Positions 1 through 16,043 of a DNA stretch of 64,000 nucleotides are shown piece by piece. The translations under genes and the position numbers were made by a program. Position 1 is the stretch's first letter, and the number at the start of each line of letters is the position of its first letter. The DNA lies in assembly GCF_048569485.1 (NCBI RefSeq), contig NC_134360.1:188413796-188477795 (forward strand), written 5' to 3'. The notes beneath the pieces are model-generated. The model had not been told where the DNA came from and searched no databases. It saw only the letters and a list, made by a program, of their open reading frames with translations. The stretch comes from Anomaloglossus baeobatrachus. Its lineage: Eukaryota > Chordata > Amphibia > Anura > Aromobatidae.

Positions 1-349
1 GTCCCAGTTTTCATGGCACGGTCTCACGATCACCGAGCGCTGGCGGCAGACGCCTTGGTTCAGGATTGGTCGCAATTCCGACTCCCCTATGTGTTCCCAC
101 CTCTAGCATTGTTACCCAGAGTTCTCCGGAAAATCAGGTCCGACTGCCATCGAGCCATTCTCGTCGCTCCAGACTGGCCAAGAAGGTCGTGGTACCCGGA
201 TCTGTGGCATCTCACGGTAGGCCAACCGTGGACACTACCAAACCGTCCAGATTTGCTGTCTCAAGGGCCGTTTTTCCATCTGAATTCTGCGGCCCTGAAC
301 CTGACTGTGTGGCCATTGAGTCCTGGATCCTAGCGGCCTCAGGTTTATC

Positions 350-1351
350 TCATGAAGTTGTTGCCACAATGAGACAGGCTAGAAAACCATCCTCAGCTAA
401 GATCTATCACAGGACGTGGAAGATATTCTTAGCGTGGTGCTTGGCTCAAGGGTTTTCTCCCTGGCCATTTGCATTGCCAATTTTTCTTTCCTTCCTGCAG
501 TCTGGGTTGGAAAAAGGTTTGTCGCTTAGCTCGCTTAAGGGTCAAGTCTCCGCGCTATCCGTATTTTTTCAGAAGCGCTTGGCACGGCTTTCTAAAGTAC
601 GCACGTTTCTCCAAGGAGTTTGTCATATCGTTCCTCCTTACAGACGGCCATTGGAACCCTGGGATCTGAACAAGGTTCTCATTGCTCTCCAGAAGCCGCC
701 TTTCGAGCCTTTGAAAGAGGTTCCCCTTTCTCGGCTTTCACAAAAGGTAGTTTTTCTTGTGGCGGTCACGTCTCTTCGAAGAGTGTCCGAGCTAGCGGCG
801 TTATCTTGCAAATCTCCCTTCCTGGTGTTTCACCAAGACAAGGTAGACTGCGTCCAATTCCAGAGTTTTCTCCCAAGGTGGTTTCTTCCTTTCATCTCAA
901 TCAGGATATCACTTTGCCATCTTTGTGTCCGCATCCAGTTCACCAATTTGAAAAGGGTTTACATCTGTTGGACCTGGTGAGAGCACTCAGGATTTACATT
1001 TCTCGCACGGCGTCTCTACGCCGTTCTGATGCGCTCTTTGTCCTAGTCGCTGGTCAGCATAAGGGATCGCAAGCTTCCAAATCCACCCTGGCGCGGTGGA
1101 TCAAGGAACCAATTCTTCACACATACCGTTCTGCTGGGCTTCCGATCCCATCTGGACTGAAGGCCCATTCTACCAGAGCCGTGGGTGCGTCCTGGGCATT
1201 GCGGCATCAGGCTACGGCTCAGCAAGTGTGCCAGGCGGCTACCTGGTCGAGTCTGCACACGTTTACCAAACACTATCAAGTGCATACCTACGCTTCGGCA
1301 GATGCCAGCCTAGGTAGACAGGTCCTTCAGGCGGCGGTGGCCCACCTGTAG
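350..1351 (+). pseudogene. DIRS copy 1 tyrosine recombinase region (fossil)
   Basis: This region encodes a phage-integrase-like YR. The C-terminal catalytic neighbourhood shows the H-x-x-R-type stretch KAHSTRAVGASWA, and a histidine/tyrosine-rich tail (TFTKHYQVH) is where the nucleophile is expected. The same blocks recur in the two other DIRS copies here. The region ends just before the terminal palindrome, as in DIRS elements generally. It is treated as a broken fossil. Confidence 0.8.
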
Positions 1352-1379
1352 GAAGAGGCTGTCTGACAGCCCGTTCATG

Positions 1380-1833
1380 TGGTATCTTTTTACCCACCCA
1401 GGGACTGCTTTTGGACGTCCCACTGTCTGGGTCTCCCAATTAGGAGCGAAAAAGAAGGGAATTTTGTTTACTTACCGTAAATTCCTTTTCTTCTAGCTCC
1501 AATTGGGAGACCCAGCACCCGCCCTATTTGTTCTTAGGGTTTCGTTTTTCGGGTGCACATGTTGTTCATGTTGTTTCTTAAGTTCTCCGATCTTGTTATC
1601 GGATTGAATTTGTTTTTGAAACGGTTATTGGCTTTCCTCCTTCTTGCTTTGGTACTAAAACTGAGGAATCCGTACTCCTACGGGAGGGTGTATAGCCAGA
1701 AGGGGAGGGGCCTTACACTTTTAAGTGTAGTTCTTTGTGCGGCCTCCAGAGGCAGTAGCTATACACCCACTGTCTGGGTCTCCCAATTGGAGCTAGAAGA
1801 AAAGGAATTTACGGTAAGTAAACAAAATTCCCT
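1380..1833. repeat. DIRS copy 1 terminal inverted arms
   Basis: Two complementary arms flank a loop of about 300 bp. One arm near 1454-1500 reads GAATTTTGTTTACTTACCG and the other near 1798-1833 reads CGGTAAGTAAACAAAATTC. The motif GGGTCTCCCAATT also occurs in both orientations. This fits the inverted repeat and internal complementary region of DIRS elements. The arms carry splice-like motifs (see findings). Confidence 0.75.
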
Positions 1834-1990
1834 TCTTTGGTGGCTTTTTTGTGTTTTTTTTTGGTATGTCATTTCTCTACAGTACATATTTAATAAACTT
1901 TGTTTCATTCGGCACAAAAGCAGCAAAAACGCCCGGATAGTTTGCTATTTAATAGCTTTGTACAGGCCGATTCTCTCCCTACTTTACGTT

Positions 1991-3326
1991 TTGCTGTAAC
2001 TTCTTAAAGACACATCTATCATACTGAAATTTGGATTGCACATACTTTGGCTCATGAGAAACTGATGTTTTAAAGCAGATGTTGAAAATGTCCACCATTC
2101 ACATCCAAGCTCGCCTGCACACGCCATTCCATATTGGTGAATGTATTCCACAGGGCGGCTGGGGTCAAAGCCCTAATTTCTCGCTGTGTGTTCTCTGAGT
2201 GCCTGTAATGTTCGTGGCTTGTTACTGTACATTCGACCTTCCGAATGGTACCAAAGGTAAAAATCCAGCAATCGTTAAATCTGGTGATTTTGGTGGCCAC
2301 AGTCTTTTAGAGATTACGTTGTTATCATAGAAGGCTTCAGTATGCTGGCAACCGGCGTGTGACACGTTCCACCATCCTGTTGGAAGTTGCCCTGTCTAAG
2401 TTCCTAATCGTCCAACTGATTGACGAAGGTTTGGAAGATTTCCGTGTGCACCACAGATGTCACTGTTGCTTCAAAAAATATAGGGCCAATTGTGTGCAGT
2501 CTGAAAATGGCCACCAAACACCAACATTTTCTGGATGAAGCGACGTCTCATGAAGCACGTCCGGATTGTCACCTGCCCAAATACGGGTGTTTTGAGAATT
2601 GACGTAGCCACATAGGTGAAACCAGTCTTCGTCCGTGTACCATGTACAGTCCAATATGATTTCTTTTTCAGCAATGAAGGTCTGGGACCACTCAAATAAC
2701 TAATTCTTTTCTCTTCATTGGGCCCTCTCAAATCCTGAACGACACTGACATGACCTTTCTTTGCTGCTCGTTGACATGCGGAATATGGCATTCCTTTTTC
2801 CTGGGAAAGCCCTTGCAATGATTTACGTGGAGATGCCAAAAGTCCATGATTCACCTCTTTCCTCAGACATTTTCAGACGTCCTCCATCATGTATCCAGTA
2901 ATGTTCTTGTACGTTCCAGCTTATTTCACCAAGAACAGAATAATCGGGTTGGACGGCAGATTTTGACCTCCAAACTTTTTTAGAAACTCATTTTGGCACC
3001 TATTTAAGGGCCATGAAAACATGTTCCTCCATACTGTAGCTGTACATTGCTAACAAATGAAGGAATTCGGCAGGAGGGAAATACAAGCACCACACACAAA
3101 CTACCGACTCGCAGAAAGGTGAGTCACCAGAGTGGTCTTGTCAACTTATTACTCAGCCGGTCTTTTCATGGTGGAGAAGAACGGCTGGGTGATAAGTTGA
3201 CAAGACCACTCTGCGTCAGGATGTTTCTCGTTGCTGAGGTTCATTGCACTCTCACTTGTCATGACCCATAGTATGTACAGTCCAAATTTCAGTACGGTCT
3301 ACTGTCTCTTTTAGAAGTTACAGCAA
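1991..3326 (-). mobile_element. Tc1/mariner-superfamily DNA transposon, decayed
   Basis: The ends form an inverted repeat of about 59 bp: TTGCTGTAACTTCT at 1991 and its complement ending at 3326, with continuing similarity through GTACTGAAATTTGGA. Inside, the - strand keeps pieces of an IS630/Tc1/mariner DDE transposase. YTDEDWFHLCGYVNSQNTRIW-like residues mark the second catalytic aspartate region at about 2580-2654, and a C-terminal block ending NGGHFQHLL lies near 2070-2100. The reading frame is broken in several places and both N-terminal and DDE parts are incomplete, so it cannot be autonomous. It sits in a PKN2 intron. A hairpin element is inserted near its N-terminal side. Confidence 0.7.
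3129..3212. repeat. Short fold-back (MITE-like) hairpin
   Basis: AGAGTGGTCTTGTCAACTTA at 3129 is matched by its reverse complement ending at 3212, with a 20-25 bp loop. It lies inside the Tc1/mariner relic and is probably a nested miniature element. The family is not identified. Confidence 0.55.
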
Positions 3327-3551
3327 TTTTCCCGGGTAAAGATCACTTTTGTATTTCCTACAGTTTTTGTACTTTTTAGACTAAACACATTTCAGCCGCG
3401 TTTCTAGCCTCTGCCTTATGGCTGTAAATCCTGTAATATTCAGGACAGCATCACTGCGGTCCTGTGTGTCAGAAAGTGGTGGTAATCCGAGCCATGCTTG
3501 GACAGCGATTTACAGTTCTAATATTTAAGCCTGAATGTATCAGTTATCTGA

Positions 3552-8503
<4,952 letters not shown>

Positions 8504-8652
8504 GAAGGGAGGACACTGTGAAACTGGAGAGAACTGGCCGACACGATGACTACCGAAAAAAGCAGAAACAGTCTTCACCGCTTTGTGCCATCTTCAGTTC
8601 CTGATTTTATTTTATTTTTTAAAACACATGAAGATTCTTTTAAAGTACTTTT

Positions 8653-8763
<111 letters not shown>

Positions 8764-10508
8764 GTATGTGAACTCCATAGAAGAGCGGCCACGTCCAACA
8801 TACGCCCGTAATATTTTTTATAATTGAGCACTGGAACGCAACTTTACACCGGGTCCATTGAACACAAGGATTCAGGGCCCGCAGTCTGTTCTCTGTGGTG
8901 ACTTACTACCTGCGGACACTGGTTTATATACACGAAATGATGCTTTAACGATACTCACGGCTGAAGACCCGGCAGAGCATGTGACCCGAGTGAAAGCGGC
9001 TCACACTCTGGAATTTATTTTATTTTTTTATTTTATTTTTTCCTCTGAAAAATAGAACATTGTTAAATTTTAACTTTTTTTTTTTTTTTTTTTTAATCGC
9101 TTTTCAAGCAGAAGAAATGTCTCTAACATTAGGAATGTTGGTCATGTAGAACACTAAAAATCTCATTGAATTATGGGGGAGGGGGGAGATCTGTAATGAG
9201 AGGAATGTTTGGACTATTGGTCGCTTCAGTTCTAAGGACCGAAATCTTTGCTCAGAATAAGGGCCTTTTCCTATTTATATCCAACGCGCCACCGTCTGCA
9301 ACTGGTGCATCCTCTAGAACGGGGATTCTGGGGGAAACATGGTGCAATACAAGAATGTCTGCTATTATGGTCTTGATTTTCTAAGATCAGCTTAAGCATC
9401 CTATCCACTGTATCCTGTAGACCGGTCTGGTCTTCTAACACTATCATAATCATACTGGTGCCTTCATAAGACACTGCTATTGGTTAATCCGCTACAGCAG
9501 GCACTGTGTCTTTAGCATTGTCCAGGGTCATGTGAGGATGTGCCGTTCTCTGTGCAGTCTCGTCCATTGTGGAGAATAATTTCCGGGCATCGTTCGCAGT
9601 TGGGTTTGTACCCACATCTCTTCTCCTTTGCATTACACTTGTCACTACTCATCCAAGGTGGCTCGGGTCGCCGTCGGGGGGCCACCTCTTCACCTTCATA
9701 GATCCGATGCGTCATTTTGGCATCCTTTGCTCCAGCAAGACATACGCCTGGTCTTTGTGAATATCCAGTAACCATTACTCCATCATCATAACTTAGTAAT
9801 GCCTTAACTCTCGAAGACTGTAAGCTTCCGACTGAGACTCACTCAGAGCGTCAACCAAAGTCACTTGCCAAATGCATTGCCTTGCAGCATTCCCAGTTTA
9901 AATGCCACGTAGCTCAGTGGTGGCGTCCTGGCTCCTGTGCCAATGATTTCATTAGCAGAAAGAGGCAAGGGCTTCATGAGCTGTTGAAGGAGGTCATGGT
10001 GGCATTGAATTATACCCAGTAAGCTGGCAGGTACAGCAGAAGGCTTTATAAGCCAAAATGGGAGCAAGTTTGTTTTTTTTTTTTTTACTGGCGAGTAAAT
10101 ATTGTATTACAAACCCATAACGCCCTCTGTATAAGAGAATGGAGGCTGAGCCTCTCTAACACATCTGTATTTCAGCCTCCATTTTCTTACACGTTGGACA
10201 GTTTTCAGATTCAATATCTGTGCGGATTCTTTGGCTCATTAGTCAGGCCTAGACGGGAGACTAATACAAGAAAACTTTAGAGCAGTCAGATTTACGATCA
10301 TCGTTAGAAACCGGTCACACAGGTTTCATAAAAAGTGCTGCACTACATGCCTTATTAATAATCCAGTGCAGTGCGCCGTAACCACCCGCCTGTTGTGATC
10401 TGCCCATTTTTTACATGGCTGAGAAGGCGCTTGTCCCTCTTTAAAACCGATGCCTCTTATCGTAGATATCCGATGTGACAGTCACGAGAAATCGAGCATG
10501 GAAGCCAT

Positions 10509-10612
10509 TTGCAAATCAGGCTTCAAGTGCTCTGTGGGCGTGTCAGTTTACTTGGCGAGAGCTATTAAAGTGCGCTGACACGCCCACAGTGCACTTTCAG
10601 CCTGATTTGCAT
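10509..10612. repeat. Fold-back hairpin in PKN2 3' UTR
   Basis: TTTGCAAATCAGGCTTCAAG...GGGCGTGTCAG pairs with CTGACACGCCCA...CAGCCTGATTTGCA. Arms are about 38 bp and the loop about 27 bp. A second small hairpin around the GAATGGAGGCTGA motif lies at 10133-10190. These look like miniature DNA elements; the family is unknown. Confidence 0.55.
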
Positions 10613-12108
10613 ATATAGATTCTATACTACATTTCTCAGGACTTGCACATCAGATTTACACAATAAAGGTATCATTTTTATTGTAGGACAAGCGCCAACA
10701 AGATCTGGAAACGTGATAACAAGAATCCCTAAAAAAATATAACGTCATGATATAAAGCTACATGGACGGTATAAAAGTTAACAATCTTATAAAGGCTCCG
10801 ACAATGATTTTCCATTCATTACACCAATATTCCCCTTTACTTTCTACTATTCTCCATTTTGATTTGATATTCCCTTTAAATGACAGTGTTCCTTAATGAA
10901 ACCACAAATGAAGTGTCTTCTCGGCCACCTCTGCTACTCACGTGTCCTGAGACGGGGCTTGTTCCTATGCTGAGAATACTCCCCTCGGCCATGTCCTTCC
11001 TCAGGCCCCCTCCTTCGTATTTATGGGACTTGTGATCTTTTCCTCGTGTGGGCACCATGAACTGACCACATGAGCACAGACAAGAACTTCGCCTTCGATA
11101 AACACATAACATGCGGGCCACTGGATTTCTGAACTTTGCGCATCTGAGGTTAAATGCAATATGGTGTAACAGAATGTATAAATATTTTTGATAATATTGT
11201 ATATTTTATAATCCTAATGTAACACTAATTGTAGCTGAACCTCAAAGAGTTAAAAAAAAAAATATTTTTCTGCCTTTTTGCTGACTGACGGGCCCGGAGA
11301 ATGGCTTTTCAGACCCATCCAGCAGTAAAAAGATTCATGTTCTGTATTTTTATTTTTTTTGTTCGTTTTGAGATCAAATACTAGTAAATATGTTTTGCGT
11401 GCCAAGATCCCTACTCACATTTCCTTATGTATCTGAACGTTCCAAAAAGTAAATGATGCACAGTAAGTGCCACACACAGAGCGGGCTCATTATACCAGGA
11501 GCAACATTGGCAAGATATCCACGCAACTAAGTAATATTTATTAATGTCTATTTTGCCTTCAACGTCACCAGGGCAGGAATGAATTAGGGCACATGTACAA
11601 AATAGAAGTAGTGGGCACAGTCATACCCACTAAATATACCTACTTTATATATGTGCCAGGCTCTGGGATCAATAGATCCCATAGAAACTGGATTGTCCTA
11701 TTTAGGAAAGGGTTTTGTGACCCCTCTCAGCTATGTTGAACTCATAAAGGGTGTAACAAATAGTATTTCTAATCCTAAAAAAGAAGCAACTTTGCTAATG
11801 GTCTTCATGTAATATCTTATGACTACAGCCACTATATAGATCCATCCCCATGGTAACAGACTACAAACAATCCCAGTGTAGTCTGTCGTCACACTTCCTT
11901 CATCTAAACCGAATGGCTACCAAAACTTAGAGGATGGATGAACGGAAATATTAAGGTTTTTGTAGTCTTATAGAGGCACATGTATGCACGGAAGCTGTAG
12001 AGTTGCCTCATTGCAAAATAAATGGAGTAATTAAAAAAATAAATAAATAAAAGTTAGAATGTGGTCATAGCCATTCTAGAATCTGCTTGGTAACTTGCAC
12101 TCTTATAG

Positions 12109-12442
12109 GATGACTGTACAAACCAAGCATAGGTGCTTGGTGCATCATGGCAGGGACAAACATTTAAGTGCACCTTCCAACCTGCTTGTTTGTCCTTCAT
12201 TTCCGCCCTTCTCTGGCTTTATGAAGCCAGAACTATTGATCAAAGAAGATGGGAGGGGGCGAAGCTAGAGGGTAAAACAAGCCGGTGGAAGCCGGAAGAA
12301 AGATGCACTTCCTTCCGGCTTCCACCGGTTTGTTTTACCCTCTAGCTTCGCCCCCTCCCATCTTCTTTGATTAATAGTTCTGGCTTCATAGTTGGCCCTG
12401 CCTTGATGCACCGAGTGCCTAAACTTGGCTTGAGTCATGCTG
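12109..12442. mobile_element. Long fold-back MITE in PKN2 3' UTR
   Basis: The two halves are complementary over more than 140 bp. The outer arms read CCAAGCATAGGTGCTTGGTG and its approximate complement near 12430, and the inner arms centre on TTCCGGCTTCCACCGG at about 12316. No target duplication could be read with confidence, so the superfamily is open. Confidence 0.65.
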
Positions 12443-13039
12443 TGCTCCCTTCATGATGGAATAGTTTAGAGACCCGTCCTGGTGATCCCGACACACAATT
12501 TCTGAACAAGCCGCACATGACAATCCTTTCTACATCACTAAATCATGAAGCCTATTGTCCTCCAGACCTCCGTGAGGTCACCGGCTGCCACTTTGTGTGT
12601 ATCAATGTGAACTGTGGCTGCCAGCAATACAGAATCTAGTTTATGGGCATGATGGACATCTCCAAAATATGGCCCAAGTCTGATGATGGGGAAATACGAG
12701 CAGGAATCTTGCGCTGTATTAAATAATGTTTATTTTAGATATTTTGCTTTTGAGGTGCATTTTTTTTTTCTATTTGATTGTTTTATGTAGTAAGACGGCA
12801 GCGAGCAAACAAGGCTTTTTAGTATCATAACTGACAGATTATCAAGCTAAACCACATCATGTACATAACTGCGAGTTTAATGGAATCACTAGACATTATA
12901 TGCCAGGGTATGTCACAGATGTAAGCTGAAGAGAAGCACTAATTTTAGACTGTTCTGGTTTGTTTTTTTATTTTATTTTATTTTTTTTTTTACAAATTTC
13001 AACTATTTTTAGGCAAATTTATGATTTTAAACTCTAGAT

Positions 13040-13047
13040 TGTAAATA
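13040..13047 (+). promoter_or_regulatory. Candidate Pumilio response element TGTAAATA
   Basis: This is an exact match to UGUANAUA in the presumed distal PKN2 3' UTR, about 160 nt before the poly(A) signal. It is one short motif, so a chance match is possible. Confidence 0.3.
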
Positions 13048-13205
13048 TATTTTGCTATAGCTGTAAGTGGCTGCTAAAGCACTTTGTAAGGATATTAGAG
13101 TATTTTTAGGATGGTACACTATGCATTGATATTACATGTGCCTTTAAGAAAATGTCATTCTACAACGGAGTGTTTTTGCAGTCATTAAGTCATATGAATG
13201 CACAA

Positions 13206-13211
13206 ATTAAA
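13206..13211 (+). terminator. PKN2: Candidate PKN2 poly(A) signal ATTAAA
   Basis: ATTAAA is followed about 18-50 nt downstream by TTGTGATTT and TGTTGTCTGT, which resemble a GU-rich downstream element. The repeat-rich intergenic region begins shortly after. Confidence 0.5.
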
Positions 13212-13348
13212 ACGTTTCAAATAGATCTTGTGATTTCCGTGTCATTTACCTGTTGTCTGTATGTAAAAAACAGAATTAAGTAAAACGCTCTGCAAGAGAC
13301 TACATAATTGCTGTTACTACAACCAAAAGGCTAGAAGGGGAAAAAAGA

Positions 13349-14024
13349 TGGTGGAACCTCAGTTTACTAGTAACCCAGTGTGTGAGCATTTCACTATACG
13401 AGCAAAGCTTGCTGTAAATTTGTAACTCAGTTTACGAGCAAGCTTTACTGTATGAGCAAATACTCACCGCACACACTTCTGGTTCCGTACTTTCACCGCG
13501 CTTTGACTCGCTCTTGCTGTCCACGCAAACACACACACAAACACATATTATGTTCACCTTACCTTCCGTTCCATCGCCGGCCTCATGGTTCTTCTTGTTC
13601 GCCAATACAGGATGTCAATCGGGTAACCATCGCGACAATGGAGGAACTTCCGCTGTTAGCCGCTACTCAAAGACAGCGTGCTGACCAATCAGAGGCAAGC
13701 ATCTCCTGCCTTTGACGTCTCTGGCAGCAGAAGTTCCTCCATCGTTGCGATGGTTACCCGATACACATCCTGTACCGGCGAGCTACAAGATTCGGGAAGC
13801 CGGCGATGGAACGGAAGGTAAGGTGAGCATAATATGTGTGCGTGCTTATGTGTGTGTGTGATGGCACAATAGGGGACCAGGATGGGACATTGAACAAGTT
13901 GTGGAACAAATTGTCTGAGCTTGCATTGTTTCCTATGGGAAACTTTGCTTTGCTAGATGAGTAACTTGGTTTACAAGCGCACTCCCAGAACGGATTATGC
14001 TCGTAAACCAAGGTTCCACTGTAT
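13349..14024. mobile_element. Fold-back element with TGGAACC ends, Tc1/mariner-pogo-like MITE
   Basis: The left end TGGAACCTCAGTTTAC and right end GTAAACCAAGGTTCCACTG are inverted, with a CAG-type terminus next to TA on the right. A second inverted pair lies inside, around GTTCCATCGCCGGC and its complement near 13800. No transposase is present. Confidence 0.6.
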
Positions 14025-14444
14025 AGTAAAATAGTTCCATCGTAATAATAATTAAATGCTGAAAAAAAAGATAGTTATGTGCACAATAATAGCAGCCTAA
14101 CATCACTAATATGTTTTATTACTGTTTTTGTAATAGAAGATCATTCAACATGGGGAAAAATCATGACTAGGTGTAGGCAAGTAATGGGCCATCAACAGGC
14201 ACAGCATACAGGCTGCTAATTGGGTGTAATTGACTTATTTAATTAACGGGGTTCATATTAATAGCAGTTTGCAGTTCAATTACTGAGGTCATTCATTACG
14301 TGAAGGTGTAAATTTATAGTTCTTATTTAAAGGAGAACAGCAAATGTTGTACCTGCTGGTTTTAGCCTTTGATCAGTAATTAAAATGGGTCATTCCAGGC
14401 ATTGTATTGAAGGAGAAAGAACTTTGATCAAGAAGGACATCTGC

Positions 14445-14932
14445 AAGGAGTTTGTATGTTCTCCCCGTGTTTGCGTGGGTTTCCTTCAGATTTTCCAGTT
14501 TCCTCCCACACTCCAAAGACACAGGCTATGTTCACACAGTGCATCTTTTATTGCGTTTTTGGTGCACCTAAATGCATGCATTTCCTTCCTCCAGCAAAGT
14601 CTGAGATTTCTATTTTGCTGTCCACACTGTCATCTTTTTTTGGCTGCATCTTAGCTGCGTTTTTGAAGATGCAGCATGTCAATTCTTTTTATGTTGTTGA
14701 GCCCTTCCAGTCAATAGATTTGACTTAAAAAAAAAAAAAAAAAAAGCATTGGGCTAAATGTAAAAACGCATGCATTTTTTGATGCGTTTTTGCCGCGGAT
14801 ACATTTTTGGGGCCAAAAATGTCGCGTCTTTGTGGTTACAAAAAATGCACTGTGTGAACATAGCCTTAGAGATGGGGAATCTAGATTGTGAGCCCCAATG
14901 GGGACAGTGTACTTGTATGTAAAGCGCTATTG
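14445..14932 (+). repeat. LINE-like (L2/CR1-type) 3' tail fragment, interrupted by a MITE
   Basis: The stretch with GTTCTCCCCGTGTTTGCGTG and CAGTTTCCTCCCACACTCCA (14445-14523) and the later GATTGTGAGCCCCAATGGGG (14869-14932) are two parts of one widely dispersed vertebrate repeat tail that normally runs uninterrupted. A MITE separates them. Assignment to an L2/CR1-type LINE or its SINE derivative is from memory of the motif. Confidence 0.5.
14524..14865. mobile_element. MITE with GGCTATGTTCACACAGTGCA ends
   Basis: The left end GGCTATGTTCACACAGTGCA pairs with its complement ending at 14865. A related piece with the same internal motifs (TTTGTGGT, AACGCA, GCAAAGTCTGAG) lies at 27880-28122. The right flank is TTA, but the left flank does not match, so the target duplication is uncertain. 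Confidence 0.65.
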
Positions 14933-16043
14933 TGTCACCCCAGGGATGTCGCTCCAGCTTCAGGGACGCCACCGGATTTCTTCTGTATGGCAAACAGGTA
15001 TGTCAGTTTTAAATGTGTCGTGACGCCACTCACGGCTTGCAGTCAGGGATATGGATGACTGCCACTGCATGTTTTATGAGCGTCTGGGGCTGATGGAGTC
15101 TGCAGTCAGATGGTGTGGCCTCCCATGAGTGAGGGTGGCCTCCCATGAGTGAGGGTGGCCTCCCATGAGTGAGGGTGGCCTCCCATGAGTGAGGGTGGCC
15201 TCCCATGAGTGAGGGTGGCCTCCCATGAGTGAGGGTGGCCTCCCATGAGTGAGGGTGGCCTCCCATGAGTGAGGGTGGCCTCCCATGAGTGAGGGTGGCC
15301 TCCCATGAGTGAGGGTGGCCTCCCATGAGTGAGGGTGGCCTCCCATGAGTGAGGGTGGCCTCCCATGAGTGAGGGTGGCCTCCCATGAGTGAGGGTGGCC
15401 TCCCATGAGTGAGGGTGGCCTCAGGTGTGTAAGGTAGCAGGTCCCGGAATAATACATGCGGAGTCCAAAAGTCTTTTAACCTTTTAACTTGTTTTTACTC
15501 ACTCAGATGTTGCTGTGAGTAACCAGGTAGGACCAGGGACTCCTTCGGGCCAGTCTGAGGGTAACCTGTTAGCTCGCCGTCCTAGCACTTCTGTGTTCGG
15601 ATAATCCCCTGATCTGAAGTACCGTGGGAGTCTATCCAGGGAGTCGCAACTGCCTTTTCTCCCCTGTGTTTGGCTCGTTTGCCGGCAGCGTGGACCAGGT
15701 GAGATGGCTTCAGGCTCTATCTCCTTATGTGTCCCTGCATTGCTGCTGAGGCTCGGACTCTGTGTGGTTGGTGAGGTACTTGTAGTTCCCCTCACGGGCT
15801 GGTTTAGCAGATACTTAAACTTGAGTCTGCTCTAGGGACCTGTCCCCGTACGTGCCTAATCAACAGGAGCACCTCTTTACTCTGACTCTTTCTTTGGTGA
15901 CCGTTCTCCCCCGCCAACTGTCACTACACCGCGCAGGGTCTGACTAGTGTGAGTGTGCGTATCTGCCTTTAGAACTACCTGGAAGCACTGTCCCAGCATG
16001 GGTGCAGTACTTAGTGGTGCCTGACCAGGTCAGGGGCGCCACA
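14933..16043 (-). mobile_element. Putative LTR (3' LTR in - orientation) of an LTR-type fossil
   Basis: Read on the - strand this block starts TGTGGCGCCCCTGACC and ends GGGGTGACA, so it has TG...CA ends and is 1.1 kb long. It adjoins, on its internal side, a short purine-rich tract (AAGTGGGAATG) like a polypurine tract. It contains a 20-bp tandem array. No second LTR is present in the window, so the LTR call rests on ends and layout. It interrupts the LINE-like tail described nearby. Confidence 0.5.
15121..15420. repeat. 20-bp minisatellite, 15 identical copies
   Basis: Fifteen perfect copies of TCCCATGAGTGAGGGTGGCC stand head to tail. Because 20 is not a multiple of 3, the array gives a 20-residue protein repeat in open frames; these are not genes. 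The perfect homogeneity points to recent expansion. Confidence 0.95.

Larger units (their letters stand above)
1..1833 (+). mobile_element. DIRS-type tyrosine-recombinase retrotransposon, copy 1 (3' part, cut by window edge)
   Basis: The window opens inside a DIRS-order retroelement, a family with reverse transcriptase, RNase H and a tyrosine recombinase (YR) in place of a DDE integrase. About 1-330 matches the segment after RNase H that is also present in the copies at 22.0-27.8 kb and 33.7-38.1 kb, for example the shared RSHDHRALAADA stretch. The YR follows, then a palindromic terminal region. This is a fossil with roughly one break in the visible coding part. It resembles the copy at 22.0-27.8 kb more than the one at 33.7-38.1 kb, so those two probably belong to one subfamily. 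It lies in a PKN2 intron in the same orientation as the gene. The family is clear; the right boundary is good to about 10 bp. Confidence 0.85.

Noticed and set aside
15030-15457. Repeat protein reading MGGHPHSWEATLTHGRPPSL
   Set aside because: It comes from the 20-bp minisatellite and occurs in all three frames of one strand.
16031-16043. TGGCGCCCC as a tRNA primer-binding site
   Set aside because: It coincides with the TG start of the putative LTR read on the - strand. A primer-binding site should follow a 5' LTR, and nothing LTR-like precedes it.
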